Assembly: GCA_021825945.1 (NCBI GenBank) | Contig: JAKAFN010000003.1 | Coordinates: 62,001 to 126,000 of the forward strand | Reading direction: 5' to 3' | DNA: 64,000 nt | Origin: Pseudomonadota bacterium | GTDB lineage: Bacteria > Pseudomonadota > Gammaproteobacteria > Burkholderiales > Burkholderiaceae_F | In this document: positions 20,649 through 33,107 of the stretch, piece by piece | Layout: each line of letters opens with the position of its first letter | Numbering within the stretch: the first letter of the stretch is position 1 | Made by a program: the position numbers and the translations under genes | The notes under the pieces: model-generated | Databases searched by the model: none | What the model was told of the DNA's origin: nothing | Seen by the model: only the letters and a program-made list of their open reading frames with translations

Positions 20649-20649
<1 letters not shown>
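20491..20649 (+). CDS. Small twin-arginine signal protein, partner of GMC oxidoreductase
   Basis: A 52-residue peptide: MRRRDFLSTLF is a twin-arginine (RR-x-F-L) motif, followed by a hydrophobic stretch (SALFAFAAGF) and an AHA cleavage-like site, then a short tail ending WVLKEEDL. Its stop shares one base with the next ATG (TGATG), so it is translated together with the GMC oxidoreductase, which has no signal of its own. By analogy with small Tat-bearing subunits of FAD-dependent sugar dehydrogenases it may carry the folded oxidoreductase across the membrane by hitchhiking; this is inference. It is much shorter than known gamma subunits (150-250 residues). Confidence 0.7.
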
Positions 20650-24329
<3,680 letters not shown>

Positions 24330-24333
<4 letters not shown>

Positions 24334-25115
24334 AAGTCCTTGAGTTCGGGGCTGTGCGGATAGCTCGCTCGCAGCACCCGCTCGGCGTCTTTCTGCAACT
24401 GCGTCATGCCCAGACGCTTGTACGAACGTACCACGATGCCCAGCGCGCGATCGAGCGACGGCGCGCCGTCGTAGGTGCGGATCGCCATTTCGGCCCGCGC
24501 GACGGCGCTGAGGTACGCGCCGCGCCGGTAATAGTAGTCGGCCACGTGCACCTCGTGATCCGCCAGCGCGTTGCGCAGGAAGATCATGCGTTGCAGGGAG
24601 TCGTGGTAATAGCGGCTGCCCGGATAGCGGGTGACGACTTCCTTGAACGCTTCAAACGACTGGCGGATGGCCTCGGGGTCGCGTTCGCTGATCTGATAAT
24701 GCAACGTCCGGCCGACCAGCCACGGCGGCCGGATGAAGTTGATGAGGCCGCGCAGGTAATAGACGTATGCCGTCTTCGGGCTGTCCGGGTAGAGCCGCAG
24801 GAATCGGTCCGTCGCCATCAGCGCATCGGTCGGATCGCCCGACTTGAAGTAGCAGTATGCGATCTCGATCTGCGCCTGCTGGGCATAGGCGCCGAACGGG
24901 TAGCGGATCTCGAGTTTCTCGAACAGGCCGCGGGCCTTGTCCCAGGCGCCGTTGTTGAGTTCGCCGCGCGCCTCGTTGTAGAGCTTGTCCGGCCCCCACT
25001 TCGAGGTAGGATCCTTCTCGAGGCTGGTCAGACCGCATCCGGCCAGCAGCATCGCGGCCGCCATGACCGGCAGCAGCCGTCGCACTTCGGACGCAAGACG
25101 AATAGCGGGTTTCAT
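24330..25115 (-). CDS. bamD: Outer membrane protein assembly factor BamD
   Basis: BamD is the essential lipoprotein of the BAM complex that inserts beta-barrel proteins in the outer membrane. From the ATG at 25115 the protein is 261 residues, with a lipoprotein signal ending LLAGC and TPR repeats ([58 protein letters not shown]). The in-frame ATG 12 codons upstream would place extra polar residues before the signal peptide, so I did not use it. The stop overlaps queA, and rluD diverges only 11 bp from its start, the usual betaproteobacterial bamD/rluD pairing. Confidence 0.95.
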
Positions 25116-25126
25116 GGCCAAGTCGG

Positions 25127-26245
25127 ATGGCAAAACGCAAGAGTGTATCAACGAAGACGCAACCGGGTGTCCCGCACCGCCCCCCTCTCCCGCAGGCGGG
25201 CGAGGATCCCGGTGCGCTCGCCGGGACGACGGACGACGACGAGTTCTCCTACCTCGTCGAACCTGGCGATGCCGGCCGGCGACTCGACAAATTCCTCGCC
25301 CTGCGCCGGCCCGACGTATCGCGCAGCCGGGTGCAGCGCTGGATCGAGGCGGGGGCGGTAACCCGCAACGGCGCGCCTGCCCGCGCGCGCGACGTCGTAC
25401 TAGCCGGAGACGCGATCGCGATCGCGCCGGTCGTCGACCCCGAGGACACCGCCTATGCCCCCGAACCCATGCCGATCCCGGTGGTCTGGGAGGACGACAC
25501 GATCCTGGTGCTCGACAAGCCCGCGGGCCTGGTCGTCCATCCGGGCGCCGGCAACTGGAGCGGCACCCTCCTCAACGGACTGCTCGCCTACGATCCGGCG
25601 CTGGCGCGCGTGCCGCGCGCCGGTATCGTGCACCGGCTCGACGCCGGCACCTCGGGTCTGATGGTGGTGGCGCGCACCATCGCCGCCCAAACCGATCTGG
25701 TGCGGCAGTTGCAGGACCGCACCGTACTGCGCGAGTACTGGGCGCTGGTCGCCGGCGAGCCCCCGCCGTCGGGAACCATCGACGCCGCCCTCGCGCGCGA
25801 CCCTCGCAATCCCTTGCGGTTCCGGGAGAGCGAATCGGCCCACGCGCGGCCGGCGCGCACCCGGTTCCATCGAATCCGGACCTGGGCGCTCGGGTCTGCC
25901 GGCCCCCGCGTTTCCTGGGTTTCCTGTCGTCTCGAAACCGGCCGCACGCACCAGATCCGGGTCCACATGGAGTCGATCGGACATCCCTTGCTCGGCGACC
26001 CGGTCTACCGCCGTCACCTTCCGGCAACGCTCAACGGGCAGTCTTGGCTCGGTCATCAGGCGCTGCATGCCTGTCGGCTCGCGCTGGTCCACCCCCGGCG
26101 GCATGAGACGATGGAATGGTTCGCGGCCCCGCCGCCGGACCTGCGGGACCTGATGCGAACGCTGGGCGCGACGGACGAAGAACTCGCCGCGGCGCCGGCG
26201 GCAATCAACCCCCTCTCCCGCGCCGGCGGGAGAGGGCGGGGGTGA
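25127..26245 (+). CDS. rluD: Ribosomal large subunit pseudouridine synthase D
   Basis: RluD makes pseudouridines 1911, 1915 and 1917 in helix 69 of 23S rRNA. The 372-residue protein has an N-terminal S4 RNA-binding domain (DAGRRLDKFLALRRPDVSRS) and the RluA-type catalytic motif GIVHRLDAGTSGLMVVA with its Asp, followed by TGRTHQIRVHM. It is longer than usual (about 325). The extra residues at both ends coincide with copies of the family-1 palindrome: RPPLPQAGEDPGAL near residue 18 and the terminal NPLSRAGGRGRG. No start codon lies between 25127 and the S4 domain, so the long N-terminus appears genuine. pgeF follows 19 bp later. Confidence 0.95.
   Translation: MAKRKSVSTKTQPGVPHRPPLPQAGEDPGALAGTTDDDEFSYLVEPGDAGRRLDKFLALRRPDVSRSRVQRWIEAGAVTRNGAPARARDVVLAGDAIAIAPVVDPEDTAYAPEPMPIPVVWEDDTILVLDKPAGLVVHPGAGNWSGTLLNGLLAYDPALARVPRAGIVHRLDAGTSGLMVVARTIAAQTDLVRQLQDRTVLREYWALVAGEPPPSGTIDAALARDPRNPLRFRESESAHARPARTRFHRIRTWALGSAGPRVSWVSCRLETGRTHQIRVHMESIGHPLLGDPVYRRHLPATLNGQSWLGHQALHACRLALVHPRRHETMEWFAAPPPDLRDLMRTLGATDEELAAAPAAINPLSRAGGRGRG
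25178..25207. repeat. Family-1 repeat inside the rluD N-terminal coding region
   Basis: GCCCCCCTCTCCCGCAGGCG followed by GGCGAGG is a family-1 core read through in frame as PPLPQAGED, between the rluD start codon and the S4 domain. Confidence 0.6.
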
Positions 26246-26252
26246 GGGCGCA
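26207..26252. repeat. Family-1 repeat forming the rluD 3' end
   Basis: A perfect 11-bp stem, CCCTCTCCCGC (26211-26221) and GCGGGAGAGGG (26226-26236), loop GCCG, followed by the tail CGGGGGTGAGGGCGCAGG. The rluD stop codon TGA (26243-26245) is within the tail. Confidence 0.75.
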
Positions 26253-26264
26253 GGCAGCAAGCCG

Positions 26265-27083
26265 ATGACGAACCCGGAACCATGGATCACCCCCGACTGG
26301 CCGGCCCCGCCGGGCGTGCACGCACTCGTCACCACCCGTGCCGGCGGCGTCTCGCGGCCGCCGTTCGCGGCGGCGGACGGCAGCGGCGGCAGGAATCTCG
26401 GATTCTCCGAACCCGACCCGGCCGCGCCGGCCAACCGCGCCGCTCTGGCGGGCCGACTGCCGAGCGAGCCGTGCTGGCTGCGCCAGGTGCACGGTGTCCG
26501 CGTCGTCGATGCGGATCACGTCCCGCCGGGCGCGCTCCCCGAAGGCGATGCTTCGGTGAGCGCGCGTCCCGGTGTCGTCTGCTGCGTGCTGACGGCCGAC
26601 TGCCTGCCGGTGCTGCTGGCCGATTCCCGTGGCCGCGCGGTCGCCGCCATCCACGCCGGATGGCGGGGCCTGGCGGCGGGCGTGATCCGGAACACGGTGC
26701 GCGCCCTGCGCACCGCGGCGGCCGACCCTGGCGGCCGGGTGCTCGCCTGGCTGGGCCCGGCGATCGGGCCGCAGCGCTTCGAGGTCGGCCCCGAAGTGCG
26801 GACGGCGATGCGGACGCTCCTGCCCGATGCCGATCGCGCGTTCGCGCCCGGGCAGGGAGATCGCCTCCTGGCCGACCTCTACGCGCTGGCGCGGCAGGCG
26901 CTGGCGCGGGAAGACATTGCGGACGAAGACATCCGGGGAGGCGGGCTCTGCACCGTGAGCGATGCGCGCTTCTATAGCTACCGCCGCGACCGCGTCACCG
27001 GGCGCCAGGCGGCGCTGATCTGGATCGAGGGCGAACGCGATCGCATCGGCGCCGACGGTTATCATCCCCGTCGACGAACGTGA
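26265..27083 (+). CDS. pgeF: PgeF/YfiH (LACC1-like) multicopper-fold protein, purine nucleoside phosphorylase family
   Basis: A 272-residue member of the YfiH/LACC1 family, cytoplasmic enzymes described as purine nucleoside phosphorylase/adenosine deaminase and, in E. coli, as a peptidoglycan editing factor that prevents misincorporation of Ser in the stem peptide. Metal-ligand motifs are present: LRQVHG (His), LTADCLPVLL (Cys) and IHAGWRGL (His). It follows rluD, the usual neighbour, and its TGA overlaps the phaC GTG in a GTGA junction, linking it to the polyhydroxybutyrate operon. Confidence 0.93.
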   Translation: MTNPEPWITPDWPAPPGVHALVTTRAGGVSRPPFAAADGSGGRNLGFSEPDPAAPANRAALAGRLPSEPCWLRQVHGVRVVDADHVPPGALPEGDASVSARPGVVCCVLTADCLPVLLADSRGRAVAAIHAGWRGLAAGVIRNTVRALRTAAADPGGRVLAWLGPAIGPQRFEVGPEVRTAMRTLLPDADRAFAPGQGDRLLADLYALARQALAREDIADEDIRGGGLCTVSDARFYSYRRDRVTGRQAALIWIEGERDRIGADGYHPRRRT

Positions 27084-28738
27084 GCGACGCCACCACCAAC
27101 CTTCCGCCCGACCGCTTTCGCGAACTGCGCGAGGCGTACCTGCAGCGCCTGGAGGCGCTCTGGCGGGATCTGTTCGAACACCCCGAACGCATCACGGCGC
27201 CCATCGCCGACAACCGCTTTGCCGACCCCGCCTGGCAGGAGAACCCGCTGGCGTCGTTCGTGGCGCGTGCCCACCTGATCCATGCCGAGGCGATGCGCGA
27301 ACTGGCGGCGGCGATCGAAACCGAACCCAAGTTCAAGAGCCGTTTGCAGTTCTGGGTGTCGCAATGGGCCGATGCCACCGCGCCGTCGAATTTTTTGGCG
27401 TGGAATCCGAAGGCGCAGCGGCGGGCCGTCGAAACCGGCGGCGCAAGCCTGTTGCAAGGCACGCAGAACCTGCTCGCCGATCTCGCCCGCGGCCGGATCT
27501 CGCAGGTCGATGAATCGGCGTTCGAGGTCGGCCGCAACGTCGCCACCACCGAAGGCGCGGTGGTGTATGAAAACGAGGTCATCCAGCTCATCCAGTACCG
27601 ACCGCGTACCGCGCGCGTGCGCAGCCGCCCGTTGCTGGTCGTGCCGCCCTGCATCAACAAGTATTACATCCTCGACCTGCAACCGGAGAACTCCCTGTTG
27701 CGCTATTGCGTCGAGCAAGGCAACGCCGTGTTCGTCGTGTCCTGGCGCAATCCGCAGGCCGAGCACGGGCACTGGACCTGGGACGACTACGTCGAGCACG
27801 GACCGATCGCGGCGATCGGCGTGGTGCGGGAGATCGCCAAGGCCGATACCATCAATGTGCTCGGCTACTGCATCGGCGGCACGCTGCTCGCGACGGCGCT
27901 GGCGGTACTCGCCGCGCGCGGCCAATCGCCGGCGGAGAGTCTGACGCTGCTCACGCCGCTGCTCGATTTCGCCGAACCCGGCATGCTCGGCGTATTCATC
28001 GACGAAGCGCACGTCGCGATGCGCGAAGCGACGATCGGCAATGATGCGGGCGGCGGCCTGCTGCCCGGGCGCGATCTGGCCAACGCGTTCTCGGCGCTGC
28101 GTCCCAACGATCTGATCTGGAACTACGTCGTCAACAACTACCTCGAGGGGCGACCGCCGCCGGCCTTCGATCTGCTCTACTGGAACGCCGACGGCACCAA
28201 TCTTCCGGGCCCGATGTTCACCTGGTATCTGCGTAATACCTACCTGGAAAACAACCTCGTCCGTCCCGGCCGGGTCTCGTGCTGCGGGGAGGCCGTCGAC
28301 CTGGGGCGTATCCGGGCTCCGACCTACGCGTTCGGCGCCCGCGAGGATCACATCGTGCCCTGGCGTGCGGCCTACGCCGCCGTGCGTACCCTCACCGGCG
28401 CTGCCGAGCGCCGGTTCGCGCTCGGCGCGAGCGGCCACATCGCCGGGACGATCAACCCGGTATCGAAGAACCGGCGCAGTTACTGGATCGCGCCCGAGTC
28501 GGCAGCGGCGGCTCGCAAGCGTCCGGTGGCATCGGGGCGCACGTCGCGGCACATGCCGCAAGCCGATGCCTGGTTCGCCGCCGCCCAGGAGCGCCCCGGC
28601 AGCTGGTGGGCGGATTGGGATCGCTGGCTCGCGCGCTTCGCCGGCGACGAGAAGGCGGCTCCCCGGCGCCTCGGCAACCGCAAGTACCCGCCCGTCGAAC
28701 CGGCGCCCGGCCGGTATGTGAAGGAAAAAGCGTCATGA
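27080..28738 (+). CDS. phaC: Class I poly(3-hydroxyalkanoate) synthase PhaC
   Basis: PhaC polymerises (R)-3-hydroxybutyryl-CoA into PHB on the surface of storage granules. The 552-residue protein has the lipase-like box GYCIGG with nucleophile Cys about residue 264, the Asp in REDHIVPW and the His in [14 protein letters not shown], plus the class I blocks [12 protein letters not shown] and [12 protein letters not shown]. It is slightly shorter than the Cupriavidus enzyme (589) at the poorly conserved N-terminus. The GTG start at 27080 overlaps pgeF by 4 nt, and its stop overlaps phaA as ATGA. Confidence 0.97.
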   Translation: MSDATTNLPPDRFRELREAYLQRLEALWRDLFEHPERITAPIADNRFADPAWQENPLASFVARAHLIHAEAMRELAAAIETEPKFKSRLQFWVSQWADATAPSNFLAWNPKAQRRAVETGGASLLQGTQNLLADLARGRISQVDESAFEVGRNVATTEGAVVYENEVIQLIQYRPRTARVRSRPLLVVPPCINKYYILDLQPENSLLRYCVEQGNAVFVVSWRNPQAEHGHWTWDDYVEHGPIAAIGVVREIAKADTINVLGYCIGGTLLATALAVLAARGQSPAESLTLLTPLLDFAEPGMLGVFIDEAHVAMREATIGNDAGGGLLPGRDLANAFSALRPNDLIWNYVVNNYLEGRPPPAFDLLYWNADGTNLPGPMFTWYLRNTYLENNLVRPGRVSCCGEAVDLGRIRAPTYAFGAREDHIVPWRAAYAAVRTLTGAAERRFALGASGHIAGTINPVSKNRRSYWIAPESAAAARKRPVASGRTSRHMPQADAWFAAAQERPGSWWADWDRWLARFAGDEKAAPRRLGNRKYPPVEPAPGRYVKEKAS

Positions 28739-29943
28739 CCGAAATCGTCATTCTCTCCGCCGTCCGCACCCCCATCGGCAAGTTCGGCGGCAGTCTGTCG
28801 CGCCACGCCGCCGCCGATCTGGGGGCGATCGTCGTGCGCGAAGCGCTCGCCCGCGCGCGGATCGCGCCGGAAGCGGTCGACGAGGTCATCCTCGGCCAAG
28901 TGCTCACCGCCGGCGCCGGGCAGAACCCCGCGCGGCAGGCCGCGCTGCGCGCCGGCCTGCCGGTGGAGGTGCCGGCGATGACGGTCAACCAGGTTTGCGG
29001 CAGCGGCCTGCGCGCCGTGATGCTCGCGGCACAGGCCGTCGCCGCCGGCGCCGCGCGCGTGGTCGTCGCCGGCGGTCAGGAGAGCATGAGCCGGGCGCCG
29101 CACCTGCTCGCCGGCGCGCGCGACGGATTCCGCATGGGCGACGCCACGCTCCTCGACAGCATGGTCCGCGATGGGCTCTGGGATGCGTTCGAGGATGTGC
29201 ACATGGGCATCACGGCCGAGAACATCGCCCGGGAACACGGCATCTCGCGCGCGATGCAGGACGACTTCGCCGCCGCTTCGCAGCGCAAGGCCGAAGCGGC
29301 GCAGCAGGCCGGCCGCTTCCGCGACGAGATCGTCGCGGTGCCCCTGCCGCAGAAGAAGGGCGAGCCGGTGTCGTTTGCCGACGACGAGACCATTCGCCCC
29401 GGCACGACGGCCGAAACCCTCGCGGCCTTGCGCCCGGCGTTCGATCGCGACGGCACCGTCACCGCGGGCAATGCGTCGAGCATCAACGACGGCGCCGCCG
29501 CCGTGGTCGTCACCACGGCCGAGCACGCCCGCGAACTCGGCGCGCCGGTGCTCGCTCGCATCGCCGGCTTCGCCGCCGCCGGCGTGGCGCCGCGCGTGAT
29601 GGGCATGGGCCCCGTTCCCGCCGCGCGCCGCGTACTGACGCAGACCGGCTGGCGTGCGCAGGACATCGACCTGCTCGAGATCAACGAAGCCTTTGCCGCC
29701 CAGGCCTGCGCGGTGAACCGCGAAATGGACTGGGATCCCGCGCGCGTCAACGTCAACGGCGGCGCGATCGCGCTCGGTCACCCCATCGGCGCCTCCGGTT
29801 GCCGCATCCTCGTCACCTTGCTGCACGAAATGGCGCGCCGGGATGGGGAGAAACGCGGCACGCAACGTGGCGCACGACGCGGCCTCGCCGCCCTCTGCAT
29901 CGGCGGCGGCATGGGGGTTGCGATGGCGGTCGAGCGGGGATGA
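28735..29943 (+). CDS. phaA: Acetyl-CoA acetyltransferase (beta-ketothiolase) PhaA
   Basis: PhaA condenses two acetyl-CoA to acetoacetyl-CoA, the first step of PHB synthesis. The 402-residue thiolase shows [15 protein letters not shown] with the acylated Cys near residue 88, [17 protein letters not shown] with the catalytic His, and [14 protein letters not shown] with the second Cys. It is about nine residues longer than typical (393): between HEMARRD and [11 protein letters not shown] there is a basic insertion [11 protein letters not shown]. The start overlaps the phaC stop (ATGA). Confidence 0.97.
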   Translation: MTEIVILSAVRTPIGKFGGSLSRHAAADLGAIVVREALARARIAPEAVDEVILGQVLTAGAGQNPARQAALRAGLPVEVPAMTVNQVCGSGLRAVMLAAQAVAAGAARVVVAGGQESMSRAPHLLAGARDGFRMGDATLLDSMVRDGLWDAFEDVHMGITAENIAREHGISRAMQDDFAAASQRKAEAAQQAGRFRDEIVAVPLPQKKGEPVSFADDETIRPGTTAETLAALRPAFDRDGTVTAGNASSINDGAAAVVVTTAEHARELGAPVLARIAGFAAAGVAPRVMGMGPVPAARRVLTQTGWRAQDIDLLEINEAFAAQACAVNREMDWDPARVNVNGGAIALGHPIGASGCRILVTLLHEMARRDGEKRGTQRGARRGLAALCIGGGMGVAMAVERG

Positions 29944-29994
29944 ACGTTCCCGAGAACGTGAGCGTGATGATTTTTCCCCGCTCCCCCGGAGCGG
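29944..29994. repeat. Tandem hairpins after phaA (family-1 related)
   Basis: Two stems follow the phaA stop: ACGTTC/GAACGT (29944-29959, loop CCGA) and CCGCTC/GAGCGG (29978-29994). The second lies in a CCCCGCTCCCCC context like family 1. They fill half of the 103-bp phaA-phaB gap and could make expression of the two genes unequal. Confidence 0.5.
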
Positions 29995-30046
29995 AGAGCG
30001 GGTGATGAGGCGGAACAAAATGAATTACCAACCATAGAAACCATCC

Positions 30047-30781
30047 ATGAACAAGATCGCATACGTCACCGGCGGCTGCGGCGGCATCGGTACCGCCATC
30101 TGCCGCAAGCTCCATGACCTCGGCCACACCGTGATCGCCGGCTGCGGCCCCAACGCCGACGGCGAGGGCTGGCTCGCCGCCCAGCGCGCAGACGGCTACC
30201 GATTCACGCTGTCGCACGCCGACATCACCGATTGGGACGCCGCCAAGGCGGCCTTCGATCGCGTCCATGACGAGTTCGACCGCGTCGACATCCTCGTCAA
30301 CAACGCCGGCATCACCCGCGATGCGGTGTTCCGCAAGATGACGCTCGCCGAATGGCGGGCGGTCATCGACACCAATCTGACCGGACTGTTCATCGTTACC
30401 AAGCAGGTGATCGACGGCATGGCCGAACGCGGCTGGGGGCGGATCGTCAACATTTCGTCGATCAACGGCCAGAAGGGCCAGTTCGGCCAGACCAACTATT
30501 CCGCCGCCAAGGCCGGCGTGCATGGCTTCACCATGGCGCTGGCGCAGGAGATGGCCGGCAAGGGCGTGACCGTCAACACCGTCGCCCCCGGCTACATCGC
30601 CACCGAAATGGTCATGGCCATCCGCGAGGACGTGCGCGAAAAACTGGTGCAGGCCATTCCTGTCAAGCGCCTGGGTCGGCCCGAGGAGATCGCCGCAATC
30701 GTCGCCTGGCTCGCCGGCGACGACGCCGCGTTCGCCACCGGGGCGATCTTTCCGGTCAACGGCGGCATGCACATGCAGTGA
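30047..30781 (+). CDS. phaB: Acetoacetyl-CoA reductase PhaB
   Basis: PhaB reduces acetoacetyl-CoA to (R)-3-hydroxybutyryl-CoA with NADPH. The 244-residue short-chain dehydrogenase has the nucleotide motif VTGGCGGIG, NNAGITRD, the catalytic Ser/Tyr/Lys in NISSINGQKGQ and YSAAKAG, and the PhaB-specific PGYIATEMV. It follows phaA by 103 bp with hairpins between, and precedes phaR by 111 bp. Confidence 0.97.
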   Translation: MNKIAYVTGGCGGIGTAICRKLHDLGHTVIAGCGPNADGEGWLAAQRADGYRFTLSHADITDWDAAKAAFDRVHDEFDRVDILVNNAGITRDAVFRKMTLAEWRAVIDTNLTGLFIVTKQVIDGMAERGWGRIVNISSINGQKGQFGQTNYSAAKAGVHGFTMALAQEMAGKGVTVNTVAPGYIATEMVMAIREDVREKLVQAIPVKRLGRPEEIAAIVAWLAGDDAAFATGAIFPVNGGMHMQ

Positions 30782-30892
30782 CGTGACCGATCCCGGCGTC
30801 CGGGGGAGCGGCGGGTCGGAGAGCCCGCGGACGCCGAAAACCGGTTTCCGGGTCAAGAATTTCCCTTCCCCCGGTTGGGGTAGACTGCCAGG

Positions 30893-31492
30893 ATGAGTGC
30901 GACGCGCATCATCAAGAAGTACCCGAATCGCCGCCTGTACGACACCCAGACCAGCAGCTACATCACGCTGGTCGACGTCAAGCAGCTCGTGCTCGACCAA
31001 GTGGAATTCCAAGTGGTCGACGCCAAGACCGCGGAAGACCTCACGCGCTGCATCCTGCTGCAGATCATCCTCGAAGAGGAGCAGGAGGGCGCGCCGATGT
31101 TCACCTCGCCCGTGCTCTGCCAGATCATCCGTTTCTACGGCAACACCATGCAGGGGATGATGGGCTCCTACCTCGAGAAGAACGTCCAGGCGTTCATCGA
31201 GATTCAGCAGAAGCTCCAGGAACAGAGCCGCGCCTTCTACGACAACAACCGCATCGGGCCGGAAGCGTGGACCCAGTTCCTGCACCTGCAGGCGCCGATG
31301 ATCCAGTCGATGATGTCGAGCTACATCGAGCAGAGCAAGAACCTCTTCGTGCAGATGCAGGAGAACATGCAGAGCCAGGCCCGCTCGATGTTCTCGGTGT
31401 TCCCCTTTGCGGCCTCGGTCAAGCCGGACCCCAAGCCCGAATCCAAGCCGGACCCCAAGGTCCAGCCCGAGCCGGAAAAGAAGCGCGGCTGA
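30893..31492 (+). CDS. phaR: Polyhydroxyalkanoate synthesis repressor PhaR
   Basis: PhaR binds PHB granules and the promoters of phasin and its own gene, releasing repression as granules form. The 199-residue protein starts with the N-terminal DNA-binding domain IIKKYPNRRLYDTQTSSYIT, then the PHB-accumulation domain (GNTMQGMMGSYLEKNVQAF) and an amphipathic segment rich in Gln and Met. The tail is a repeated charged stretch (KPDPKPESKPDPKVQPEPEK). A possible -10 TAGACT lies directly before the gene (30881-30886), so transcripts could be nearly leaderless. No phasin gene is present in the window. Confidence 0.95.
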   Translation: MSATRIIKKYPNRRLYDTQTSSYITLVDVKQLVLDQVEFQVVDAKTAEDLTRCILLQIILEEEQEGAPMFTSPVLCQIIRFYGNTMQGMMGSYLEKNVQAFIEIQQKLQEQSRAFYDNNRIGPEAWTQFLHLQAPMIQSMMSSYIEQSKNLFVQMQENMQSQARSMFSVFPFAASVKPDPKPESKPDPKVQPEPEKKRG

Positions 31493-31647
31493 TCCCGCCG
31501 TTGCCCCAAGGTGGGCCCGGCTCCGACGGCATTTCCGCGCATCCCGGCGCGGGATCCGCCGCGGTCCTTCTCGCCAGCAATTGCGAATTGCGCGTTGCGA
31601 CGACGCGAGGCTGGGGGGAATGGGAGCGCGGCGCGAACCGATTGCCG
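31493..31647. other. Non-coding stretch after phaR with a short palindrome
   Basis: No supported gene. It contains a perfect 6-bp stem ATCCCG-GCG-CGGGAT at 31541-31555, close to the phaR stop, and imperfect near-repeats of AATTGCGAATTGCG. It leads into a radical-SAM gene remnant. Confidence 0.4.
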
Positions 31648-31776
31648 GACATCCAGGCGGCACGGATCCACGTCATCGGCAACGATATCGTCGGCTTGCC
31701 CGACGACACCCATGAATCGATGCGGGAGACCCTGGATCTGGCGATCGAGGCGAACTGCGAATTCGCGAACTTCCAT
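31648..31776 (+). pseudogene. Remnant of a radical-SAM (B12-binding type) gene
   Basis: About 43 codons read DIQAARIHVIGNDIVGLPDD and then ESMRETLDLAIEANCEFANF. This is the block that follows the radical-SAM barrel core in B12-binding-domain radical-SAM proteins (pattern GN-x-I-x-GLP-x-D...T-x-x-LA-x-E-x-N-x-EFANF). The rest of the gene is missing: no CxxxCxxC motif occurs upstream and the frame degenerates into Ser/Arg-rich sequence downstream. Such genes are common in surface-polysaccharide clusters, which fits the island that follows. The assignment is from recalled family pattern. Confidence 0.5.
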
Positions 31777-32142
31777 TTGGCAAGCGTTTCGAGCAGTTCA
31801 TCGGCGGCGAGATCCGCGCGGCGCCCGTTCGGCGCCGACGTGCGCGTGCTGCGATTCGGGTCTCGGGTTCGGGACGACGTGCGGGGAGAGGGGATATCGA
31901 TCTCCCGATATCGAAGCGGGGGAACAACCGGCCGTCGCTCGGGATTCTCCATACAGCCCCCCCGGGACATGGGATGGGAAGACGCCGTACCGACTTCTGA
32001 ATCGGTTTTCCCGCATCATTGCGGGTTTCGAGCCGTCGCCCCGCGCAGCACGCCGCCCGGGGCAGTTCGTTCGAATGCTGGCAATCGCGGGAATTTTCGG
32101 TTATCTTCGCCGCCGCGCGGTGACACCCGTCGAGGATCTACG
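31777..32142. other. Gene-poor stretch before the GT2 gene, possible second remnant
   Basis: No complete gene. A plus-strand reading frame ends at 32146 with an ATGA overlap on the next gene, and its last 60 codons (GKTPYRLLNRFSRIIAGFEP ... AIAGIFGYLRRRAV) look protein-like, though I cannot name the family. An 8-bp direct repeat GATATCGA occurs around 31897-31915. The stretch looks like decayed coding sequence. Confidence 0.35.
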
Positions 32143-33036
32143 ATGAATTCACAAGGCAAGGGGGCCGGAGACGTGACCGCGGGCGCACCGGAAAATCCAT
32201 CCCGGGATGATCGCCTCCTCGGAATGCGCGGCGAGTCCGCCCCGCAATGGACCGTCTCGGTGGTGAGCCATGGCCAAGCGGCCTTGTGCTCCCGGCTTCT
32301 GGGCGATCTCGCCCGCCTGGCTCCTTCCTCACTGGCCAAGGTGATCGTCACGGTCAACGTGCCCGAGTCCGAGCCGCGCCCCGGCGCCTTGCCGTTCGCC
32401 GTAGAGTTCGTCCGCAACGCGCGGCCCAAGGGCTTCGGCGCCAACCACAACCAAGCGTTCGCCCGCAGCGACACCCCGTACTTCGCGGTGCTCAATCCGG
32501 ACCTGCGCATGCCGCAGGACCCGTTCCCGGAACTCCGGCTCCGCCTCGCCGACGCCGCCGTGGGTGTGGTCTCCCCTTTGGTGTTGGAAGCCGACGGCAC
32601 CGTCGCCGACCATGCGCGGCGCCTGCTGACCCCCGGCGATTTGCTGCGCCGGCGCCTCCCGGCCGGTGCCCGGAACCTGCACAGCGCCGCCCGCCCGGAC
32701 TGGCTGGCCGGCGTCTTCCTGGCGTTCCGCGCCGAAACCTACCGGGCGCTCGGCGGGTTCGACGAGCGCTTCCACCTGTATTGCGAGGATGCCGACCTCT
32801 GTGTGCGGGCACAACTCGCCGGGCTGCGCATCGAGGTCGCCGAGGCGGCGCGTGTGGTGCACCTCGCCCAGCGCGCCTCCCGCCGCCGGCCGAAGTACCT
32901 GTTCTGGCATCTGCGCAGTCTGGCGAAGTTCTGGCGTTCGCCGACGTATCGGAACTATCGGAATCTGTTGGCGGCGCCGCGCGATCCGGCGCGCAAGCTG
33001 CCGGAAGATGTCCCGAACGCCGCGCGCGTGCGATGA
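32143..33036 (+). CDS. Family 2 glycosyltransferase
   Basis: A 297-residue GT-A fold enzyme of the rhamnosyltransferase-like GT2 group, probably acting in the cytoplasm on a lipid-linked surface glycan. Seen: WTVSVVSHGQAALC at the N-terminus, GFGANHNQAF, the metal-binding region FAVLNPDLRM (DxD-like NPD), then GGFDERFHLYCEDADLCVRA with the ED acid pair. The ATG at 32143 has GAGGA 8 nt upstream and overlaps an upstream frame by ATGA. It opens the polysaccharide island and is followed by the Wzm/Wzt exporter genes. Sugar specificity is unknown. Confidence 0.88.
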   Translation: MNSQGKGAGDVTAGAPENPSRDDRLLGMRGESAPQWTVSVVSHGQAALCSRLLGDLARLAPSSLAKVIVTVNVPESEPRPGALPFAVEFVRNARPKGFGANHNQAFARSDTPYFAVLNPDLRMPQDPFPELRLRLADAAVGVVSPLVLEADGTVADHARRLLTPGDLLRRRLPAGARNLHSAARPDWLAGVFLAFRAETYRALGGFDERFHLYCEDADLCVRAQLAGLRIEVAEAARVVHLAQRASRRRPKYLFWHLRSLAKFWRSPTYRNYRNLLAAPRDPARKLPEDVPNAARVR

Positions 33037-33107
33037 ACCGGGTTTGCGACCGCGCGCGCCATTACGCGCTATGATCCCGGGCTTTCTTCCGCGTTTTTCC
33101 TGGAATC

